Source of the DNA: Hydractinia symbiolongicarpus
Lineage: Eukaryota; Cnidaria; Hydrozoa; Anthoathecata; Hydractiniidae
Direction of reading: 5' to 3'
Assembly: GCF_029227915.1 (NCBI RefSeq)
Contig: NC_079875.1
Location: 17,663,001 to 17,727,000 of the forward strand
DNA length: 64,000 nt
Position 1 is the stretch's first letter; every line of letters begins with the position of its first letter. Made by a program: the position numbers and the translations under genes. Of this stretch, positions 56,726-64,000 are shown in pieces. Under the pieces are notes generated by a model. It worked only from the letters and a program-made list of their open reading frames with translations, did no database searches and was not told the DNA's origin.

Positions 56726-59700
56726 ATTTGATTGTATTATACACCTAAAAAAGACAATCAATGCAACTGTAACACTGTGGATGGACCCAGCTACCCTAAC
56801 ATTCATGATAACAAAAAAAAATGTTAACAATAGAAAAAACGTTTAGATACATATTTCTAACCAAGAGACTAAAAACCAGGACGGCAGCAGAAGTTGCTAT
56901 GGGACACATACTTAAATGACATACACAAGGACTATGCAAAGAAAAACAACATTTGCTGGAATAAATTGTTAAGTTATGACCATGTCAATAGACCGGGACA
57001 GGTCTTTTTCAAGGGCTGATCCCAACCAATTTAGGCATCGGTATATCGATTTTGGGAACATCTAATTTGGGCGGCCAAGTTAGAGAAACGTAACTTAAAA
57101 TGCTTTAGAGCTGCTTTATTTCTTATTTTCTGGATATTTTTAGACTCTTAAAACCACAGAAAAGAGATATTTTCATAAAGAAACTATGTTCTTTACTAAA
57201 AAAGAAGACAGTGCATATGCTAAGCCACGTATTTCTTTTGCCCTAAAACAATTTCATTTGCGGCGCCATCGACGCCCAAAATAAATTTCTGGTTCAACCC
57301 CTGTTTTTATACAACTTTTTACATTACAAGTTGTTTAACCATTTACTGTATTATGGAAAGGAAAAAATAGGGAATTTTCCTTTGGCCAAGGGAGTTTTAG
57401 AGTAAAAATTTAGTAAGCTGCTGGCAGTCACTCTATATGAGCTTTAAATTTTGCATGTGTGTGGGCATGAGCATGAACCTTTTGACTGGATATGTTTAGC
57501 CATAAGTAGCACACTTATCCACCTTTCGTGAAGCCATGCAAACACCTCGGCCAAATTTCATTTTGTTATATGGATATAACACTGCCCTTACTCTAACTTA
57601 GCCCTAATATAAACAAAACAAATCATCAGCAGTGTCACTAGTGTAAACCTGTCTTTTGAAAAAAAAAGTTTTGTATATATATGCGGTTACAGCTGAAAGC
57701 TTAATAAGAAATAATTACCAATAACTTGAATTATTCATATCCTGTATAGGAACTGTAAATATATTCTACCAAAAATAATAGTTTTCTTCCTTTTGTAATT
57801 CTTGTTGTGAGAAAGAGACATATAATGCTTGACTGGAAATGTGAATTTGTTTATTCTGTTTGGGCACCTATCATACGTGTCACTAAAATGGAACATTTTA
57901 TATAATTTTAATTCAGTCCATAGCAAAGAAAACCTCAGAGTTGGTATATTTAACAGGAATTGATCCTACATGCACAAATCTAGCACACCTAAGATTTTCT
58001 GTTACATATAAGTTAACCTTTGCTATTGCTAGAGACCAAAAAATTACCACAAATATAAAACAGATACAAACTCAAAGAAAACACAAATACATAACATTGC
58101 ATCAACCAAATAATCTTAAATGGAGACGTACATTGTACTAAAATGAGACCTAAAATCACTGAAAATTTGGTATGCACTGTTCTTAATTTAATGTATATAT
58201 TCTATCATAAACACTTTTCTATAAGAGCCAGTAGAATCTAACACGATGGTGGCCGTTTTTTATTTTTTAAACATTTTTTAGTCTGTTTTTTTTTCTTTTT
58301 TTTTGTTAACTGACAAAATTTAGGCTCGTTTTGTTCATTTTTTTTATGGAAAAAAGATCAACATAATTATGTCGATGAATGATTGCAAGCAAAAACAATT
58401 ATTGACAGCATTTATCAAGAGAAGTTGGAAGGCAGGGTGCCACATAAACATTTTTTTGCTCTTAGTACCTTTCAAAACATCAACTATATTGAAAAAAGAT
58501 TTTTTCATCAATTTTTGATATTAAAAAAACTAAAATTTAGGTAGGAATTAACAATCACAAAACAGTGAGAAATAATCACGAATACTATAAGAATATTTCC
58601 ACCCATGCTATATCAAATGTAAGTGGTGTATCTCATTTCACAATTTTATTTTTAAAGCTACTATATTCAAACCATCAAACTCATGCACAGTACTTTGACC
58701 TCTGGATGGTGTGCACAAAAATAGCCACAAATTATCTTAAGACATTCTGAGAAAATTAGAGAAGAAACGCTGTTTGTTTTTAGTGTTTTTTAATTTTACA
58801 AGATTTTTGAAAGACTCTCAAGGGAGCAAGGAGGAAGGGTAGGGTGTAAACCTCACCATCAAAAAAAACATAAGTGTGGAAAGAATTAACTGGTGTGGCA
58901 CCTTTACCGTACGAAATAACCAATTCCAGTTCCTTTTTGATCTTCCATTTTTTTCGATCTTGAAATTAATAAAATATAGTTTGCATGTAGTTTAGACATG
59001 TCTAGTCTATATCAACCTGTTGGCTTTTCAATTTATTTTTTGCACATTAGCAAGAATCCTGTTAAAATGTAAACATTGAAACTCGCATTGTCCATTATAT
59101 AGCTAGCTAAAATCACACACAAGTGAAGATGAAACATATAAATCTGCTAATTCTATAGAATGGTTAGCTATACTGTGTTTCGGAAATTTAACTTTTATGA
59201 TATACAGGGTAGGATCTCCAACTTAGGCAAAGAAGACTAGACATGTAGGCCATGTAAATGTATAGCGTTTGGCCACATCCATATACTAGCTAGCTTGCTA
59301 GCTAGCTTTGTAATGATATAACTTTCTCTCTTTTGCAGGATTAAGCACGTTTACGTTCACTACCTAGCACTACGCATAGCCCTGTCCCTAGGAGCATTAA
59401 GCACTCTGGTGATGTTCTGCCTGGATTATGAACGCTTCCCGGATTAAGTACGGCAGCTTGCCCCATTTGTAAACTTGGCAAAAAATATTTAATTGGGTCA
59501 ACATAATCGTAATTGACCAGCTTATTATGTACGACAGTTAAAAAATATTATTTGCACTTTTAAAATGAACATAATCAGCAGGCTCATATATCATTCGTCA
59601 TCACTTGTGACAAGCAAATGGCCCTGGTGGCAAAGTTATTATTGTTCTCAAATGAAACAAAATTTATTGGAAACTAAATTTTGGGAATCGCAAGTTTAAT

Positions 59701-60198
59701 TACTTTCACCAAACTTAATTCCCGCAAAACGAATAATTTAGGCCATCCTAAGAGTTCAATTCTTACGAAAAATAAAAATGAGCCCACCCTTATCCACAAA
59801 TTTAGTTCCGTGAAATTTAGTTACTTCAAAGTATATTATGTTGAAATGAACTCACAAGAGGAGCTTATACTAAGAATTACGTTGAGACTGTTTTCACCTC
59901 CAGTTTGGTGTTTTGTCCTGCAGAGAAAAATTATGTCGAGATTTTTTTCTTTCGCTATGCCTAGTCAATATTTCATTCACAAAAGACAAAGAAAATGTCA
60001 ATCACAGCCTGCCTGGCCAGCCATTATATTAACGTTCACAATCCGGCCACTACAACAATCACAGCAAAAAACATAATCGGGTCATGCACACATAATCTGA
60101 CCGTCCTGTTTATAAACAGGCTGTTTTTACAATCCAGGCAGCACGGTGACATGTGGTATGATCGCCTGCGACCTAGTTAGGGTAAACAAGTTTCAATA
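56726..60198. other. Between the divergent GLMP and endosulfine genes, left part
   Basis: No gene supported. A diverged repeat at 58219-58350 (ATAAGAGCCAGTARAAT start) recurs at 62392-62530. Around 59340-59460 a GGATTAAGYACG motif is iterated three times, with a further related copy at 60234, suggesting an old transposon. A GCTAGCTAGCT palindromic stretch lies at 59286-59306. Confidence 0.4.
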
Positions 60199-60206
60199 CC
60201 ATAAAC

Positions 60207-60606
60207 ACGAGGGTGCCGATAAGCTGCATACCCCGTATTAAGTGCGGGCGTTTTCGAGTGAGTTCGGCATTTTGAAAAAAAAATCAAGTATTTGCCCGAA
60301 AACCCCGAATACACCCGAACAATGCCCGAAAAAGAAAAGAAAAACAGACACTAATGATTCAAAAAACTATAAAAATTAAAATAAACTTACTATGTGGCAG
60401 CGAAGTTCTTAAAAGAACTGATTTTGATAGTTTAAAATAAGATTTACTTGATAAGTAACTTATATATAAACTTCATTAACTCCTTTATCTTCGAGCGCCT
60501 CCTTTATCCTCTGAATGGTATATGTCACAAGGAATTACATTTCGGGAATGTTCGCCCGAACTCACTCTTACATATGCGGGTGTTTGCGGCTTATTGGCAC
60601 CCTCTT
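60207..60606. mobile_element. hAT-like MITE, 400 bp
   Basis: The ends ACGAGGGTGCCGATAAGC and, inverted, AAGAGGGTGCCAATAAGC are flanked by the perfect 8-bp duplication CCATAAAC (60199-60206 and 60607-60614). The interior has iterated GCCCGAAAA/TTCGGG motifs near both ends. Non-coding. Confidence 0.8.
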
Positions 60607-60631
60607 CCATAAACTATGAATTGACAATGGT

Positions 60632-61287
60632 TTGCAGTTCAAACTTCATACTAGCTCAGCTGAGAAGCCAAGATACGGCAAAACAAGCCTTGGGATAAAG
60701 TTAAAAATTTGCATTATTTCCATAAACTTTGATGCTAAATTCACATTTAAAATATCCAAGGACAGGCTTGTTTCCACAACGACACAACTGCCGCGCGCCC
60801 AACTGGCTCATTGGCAATTGGTAGTAGCTAGGCTTCAACAAGAGTTACAGGAAATAGAGGGAGAAGAGGCATTCACGATTGCAGACACAACACTAGCTCA
60901 CACAGAGTTACATCCGAAAACCGAACTGAATAAAATGATCAGATTGGATGATTCCAACTACTTTGCGTTGCTGCATCCACAGCTCACGGTGCAATATTGC
61001 TTTCTAGTGACCATCATGTGATTCAAACACGCGGGCATACGCAGAAGAAGAGCTCTTTTCTGCGTTTGAGTATGTGGTCTCGATTTTTCGAATTTTTATT
61101 CAACGAGGGATACGCGGTCAAGTCAACTCACTCAAACTCACTCAAAAATTTGGAATTTGAAATATATGAATTTATGCCAATAAAGAGTATGATTATATGA
61201 GTAAAGAGAGTTTTTAAATTGAGTGAAATTAAGTGAGGTGGTTGTGGTTGATTTTTAAAAGTTCCTGTTGTACGCGTGTGATTCAAA
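60632..61287. other. Region immediately upstream of endosulfine
   Basis: An open frame at 60632-61021 has a helical, Q/E-rich stretch (HWQLVVARLQQELQEIEGEE) that looks more coding than its surroundings but is unrecognised. The rest may be endosulfine promoter and 5'UTR. A GTACGCGTGTGATTC segment precedes the start codon. Confidence 0.3.
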
Positions 61288-63612
61288 ATGGCCACATTCA
61301 AGGCTCCACAAGAGGTAAATGACTAGGTCCTAGTATATTGTGTAATTAGTGAGGCTAACCATAGCTACCCTAGTCTAGTCCTAGCCTCTCTAATTGCACA
61401 ATATACCCTGTTAAAGCTCATTTAAACTGCAAATGTTTAAACTTTAACAGTCAGGTATCTGAAAATTAAGTTGTCATGCCGCCGAATTATGATAGCATCG
61501 TATTTGGACTATTTTATATTTTATATTGTAAGTTTGTTCAACAACACCAAAACTATTCAGCGATTTGGTTTAGCTTTGTTGCTGTAGTGATGATTAACAT
61601 AACCGTTTTTAACTAGTTCTCAGGACCCTTTTTCGCATTTTAAAACAAAACACAATAATAATGGTGTGTAATGGCTGTGGGGAGATAACAAGCGTATCAT
61701 ATTTTTTTGTCATTCTAGCTTTTCCGACTCAGTATATCAAAAATTCCCATCAAAAATAGAGTCTGTTGGATGAGCAAATATTTGTGACGTCCACCTAACG
61801 AAAAGTAACCACAATAAAAACCTGTCCGGAAATGATGATTGGCTATCTAGATTTTGGTCCAAAAAATTATCTTCGCTTAAACTTCCTAACATTGTTCAAA
61901 AAAATGTGTAATAGCTCTGCACTCTCTAGAACTTGGAAACTTTCACCTCCCAAAAAATTGTTACAACGTCAAATTGAATTGCTGAATTTTAAGCACCTTT
62001 AAAAGTCGAAGTCTTCTAACAAATCCCTCACCCTCAATTGCAGCATTTGTCAAAAAAGCACCTTATAAGTAGTATATGCAGGTTGTGTTTTCGTTATAAC
62101 TAAGTTCATCAAGTTAAAGCAAAATTGCTATCACTTTTCCACCAGTCATCTTTCCCTGTCTAATTTTCCTGGTGTGTCCACATGGGAACACACTAAGGAA
62201 ATTAGACAGACCTCTTCTACAAGCAATACAAGAATTAATTATATTTGTCCTGTTAAATGAGGCCATTGATTATGTGCCACCATTGAGCACTCATGCAAAA
62301 AAATCTAAAATTTAATAAGCACCCAGGGCGTTTGAATTATTAAGGTATATTGTACCCTAATTGCTGTTATCTGTGACTGTTAAATACGGTCTTATAAGAG
62401 CCAGTAAAATGTGATGGTCACATTTTACTGTTCTATTTCTGAAACATTTTCCAGCCTGACTTGTTCTTACTTTGTTTTTCTGTAAGAAAACACATATTAG
62501 TTGTAAGCTTTTCAGGATTTTTTTATGGAACTCATTTTTGTGGATTTGGTCCACTTTCTGTCCTCGCAAAATCCATGTGACCATGCATCATGTGGTCAAA
62601 CTCCCAAAAACATTGCAGATAGGATTCGATGGGACTTAACACTCCACAAGGAGTCAGGGGAACCTGTTGTGTATCTGAAGTTAATGTGATAGTAGTATAA
62701 CTTTTGTTTGTCATCGTGCAGTTTATGTATATCTTGAGGGAAGCCAGTTATTCTTGCATTAAGTGCCAGTAGGCCTCCACTCTACAAGGAAGTAATTTAT
62801 CCTCATATATGTCCTCACTTCGCCTTTGTTTATTATGTTATTTTGGAACATGGACAAAAAAGGGCAATAACGGAAGTTCGGCTTTTTATGTAACTTTTTT
62901 CCTTCGAATTACATTTCCCTAAAGCCATTAACCACTGCAACAATTTTACAGATAATTTTCATGGACCACTCTGCCTTAGCACTTTGCTCTAGCACTTTGC
63001 TCTATTGTCTGTTGTGTAATACATCGTCTGTGACGGAGGGTGTAGAGCAAAAGCTGATGAACATGAAAAGCTAAGTGATGTGTAAATATTTTGTTTAGTC
63101 AGCGATGTTTACTCAATTCTTTGCCTAACTGCTTTTTAATGAATGGATACTTTTTTAGATATCAGAAGCAGACCGTTTTAAGCAGAAGTTTCCTGGACAT
63201 GGTGTGCCCAAGCAATCAGATTTCTTGAGGAAACGATTACAAGGAAAAGGAGGGGTAAGTTGTGAAGTAGAATTGTGGTTAAAATCAGATTTGTTTGTTT
63301 TCTTGATTTTCTCCGTTGATATACAAACAGTTAACAAAAGGATTCTGTTTTTGTTTTATTTATTTTTAGGCAAAATATTTCGATTCAGGTGATTACAATG
63401 TAGCAAAAAGCACCAAAAAGAAAGACGCAACTATCGTGATTGGCAAGGCGATTCCCACGCCCGATAATCTGCCGCAGCGAAAGCCATCTTGTAGTAAACA
63501 AAGTAGTTTGCTAGAAGGCGATACGCCGCACCCTCACCCGAGCGACGAGAAGGAAACGCCGACCGTAGATTCCGACGAGCAAAAATCGAATCAAGTCGTA
63601 ATGGACGAATGA
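61288..63612 (+). CDS. ENSA: Alpha-endosulfine / ARPP19
   Basis: Small phosphoprotein that, once phosphorylated by Greatwall kinase, inhibits PP2A-B55 and permits mitosis. Exons 61288-61314, 63159-63254 and 63370-63612, all phase 0 with GT/AG borders, give 121 residues, the same length as human ENSA. Core: [26 protein letters not shown], with the invariant FDSGDYN motif whose Ser is the Greatwall site. Near residue 80 is [13 protein letters not shown], equivalent to IPTPQDLPQRKSS with the PKA-type site. The start ATG (MATFKAPQE) has a good context. Compared with vertebrates the N-terminus is shorter and an acidic Ser/Pro tail ([18 protein letters not shown]) replaces the short C-terminus. An AATAAA at about 63695 is a likely polyA signal. 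Confidence 0.93.
61334..61405. repeat. 72-bp palindrome
   Basis: TATATTGTGTAATTAGTGAG...CTA is mirrored by TAGCCTCTCTAATTGCACAATATA with few mismatches. It is 19 bases after the endosulfine exon 1 border. Probably a small foldback element. Confidence 0.65.
62156..62209 (+). ncRNA. Candidate pre-miRNA-like hairpin
   Basis: Two 22-nt arms, starting CTGTCTAATTTTCC and ending GGAAATTAGACAG, pair with one mismatch (C-A) and two G-U wobbles around a 10-nt loop. The stem length and near-perfect pairing resemble cnidarian microRNA precursors. A tiny transposon hairpin is equally possible. Confidence 0.3.
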
Positions 63613-64000
63613 CGAGGAGAAAGTCTGAAAGATGCATGTTTCGTATTGGGCTGACAAATTCTTTCATTTACTTCTCAACGTGAAAAAGGGGTTGAATAAA
63701 GACGTTTTTCTGTTTTTGTTCTATTTTTAGTGGCGTTTAAAAAGTTTCTCTTTTTACGGTGTCTTTTTCCTTTCTCTTTACGACAAGTGAGCATGCATTA
63801 GCTTGTATATAGTGTATATATTCATTTTGTCCACGTCCTACCCGTGTTAATTCTGTACGTTAAAACAAATTTCTACATCGAAAAGTACCTACTGTCTCTT
63901 TTTTTATGTGAGTTCATACATGAAGGTACAGTGTGTAATTTAGAAAATGTTAAAAATTGACTTGATCTTGTCACGATGATGTCCTTGATGGCCTTACATG
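63613..64000. other. Endosulfine 3'UTR and downstream
   Basis: AATAAA near 63695 followed by T-rich sequence suggests polyadenylation near 63720. The rest shows nothing supported. Confidence 0.5.

Larger units (their letters stand above)
61315..63158. other. Endosulfine intron 1
   Basis: It contains a 72-bp palindrome (61334-61405), a 54-nt near-perfect hairpin (62156-62209) and the second copy of the ATAAGAGCCAGTAAAAT repeat (62392-62530). Otherwise nothing is supported. Confidence 0.5.

Noticed and set aside
1-64000. CRISPR arrays, prokaryotic operons, integrated virus genomes
   Set aside because: The tandem repeats present lack the repeat-spacer pattern, all genes are spliced animal genes, and no viral structural or polymerase frame was seen.

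Overview
This is an AT-rich, intron-rich animal nuclear sequence. Short exons with GT/AG junctions, long introns full of small DNA transposons, and complete animal gene families (follistatin, GLMP, endosulfine, UBAP2/lingerer) all say metazoan. The dense population of short palindromic elements and a P2X7-tail-like zinc domain carried on a transposon suggest a cnidarian. That placement is inference, because no sequence search was possible. I see no bacterial, viral, CRISPR or operon features.

Layout. (1) 1-18.25 kb, minus strand: a UBAP2/UBAP2L (lingerer) homologue. There are 21 coding exons inside the window, a probable 5' noncoding exon at about 18.19 kb, and the 3' end runs off the left edge. 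The large intron at 1.77-6.30 kb holds a possible nested plus-strand gene with an Asn-rich product. (2) 18.3-31.1 kb: no convincing gene, only transposon remains, including a complete 951-bp TTAA-flanked element and a Tigger-like end. (3) 31.14-37.95 kb, plus strand: follistatin, five exons, complete. (4) 37.95-42.43 kb, minus strand: a divergent Rab1-like GTPase, two coding exons, whose last codons lie in a tandem array of cAMP-response-element palindromes. (5) 45.17-48.31 kb, plus strand: a small secreted or ER thioredoxin-fold protein with a CSDC active site, five exons. (6) 50.56-56.73 kb, minus strand: glycosylated lysosomal membrane protein (GLMP), four exons. Its second intron contains a partial copy of its own last exon, split by a 2.5-kb transposon that is itself split by another element. 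(7) 61.29-63.61 kb, plus strand: alpha-endosulfine/ARPP19, three exons, complete.

The genes are independently transcribed housekeeping, signalling and trafficking genes with no evident shared pathway: RNA-binding/ubiquitin, TGF-beta antagonist, vesicle traffic, redox folding, lysosome, mitotic PP2A inhibition. The most interesting material is structural. The GLMP intron preserves both the empty and the filled version of one TTAA insertion site. The Rab C-terminus overlaps a minisatellite. At least a dozen copies of a hAT-like palindromic MITE cluster at 34-49 kb. A 54-nt near-perfect hairpin with two 22-nt arms lies in the endosulfine intron.

Exon borders were set by hand from reading frame, phase continuity and splice consensus. 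Transcription starts and polyA sites are mostly not determined.
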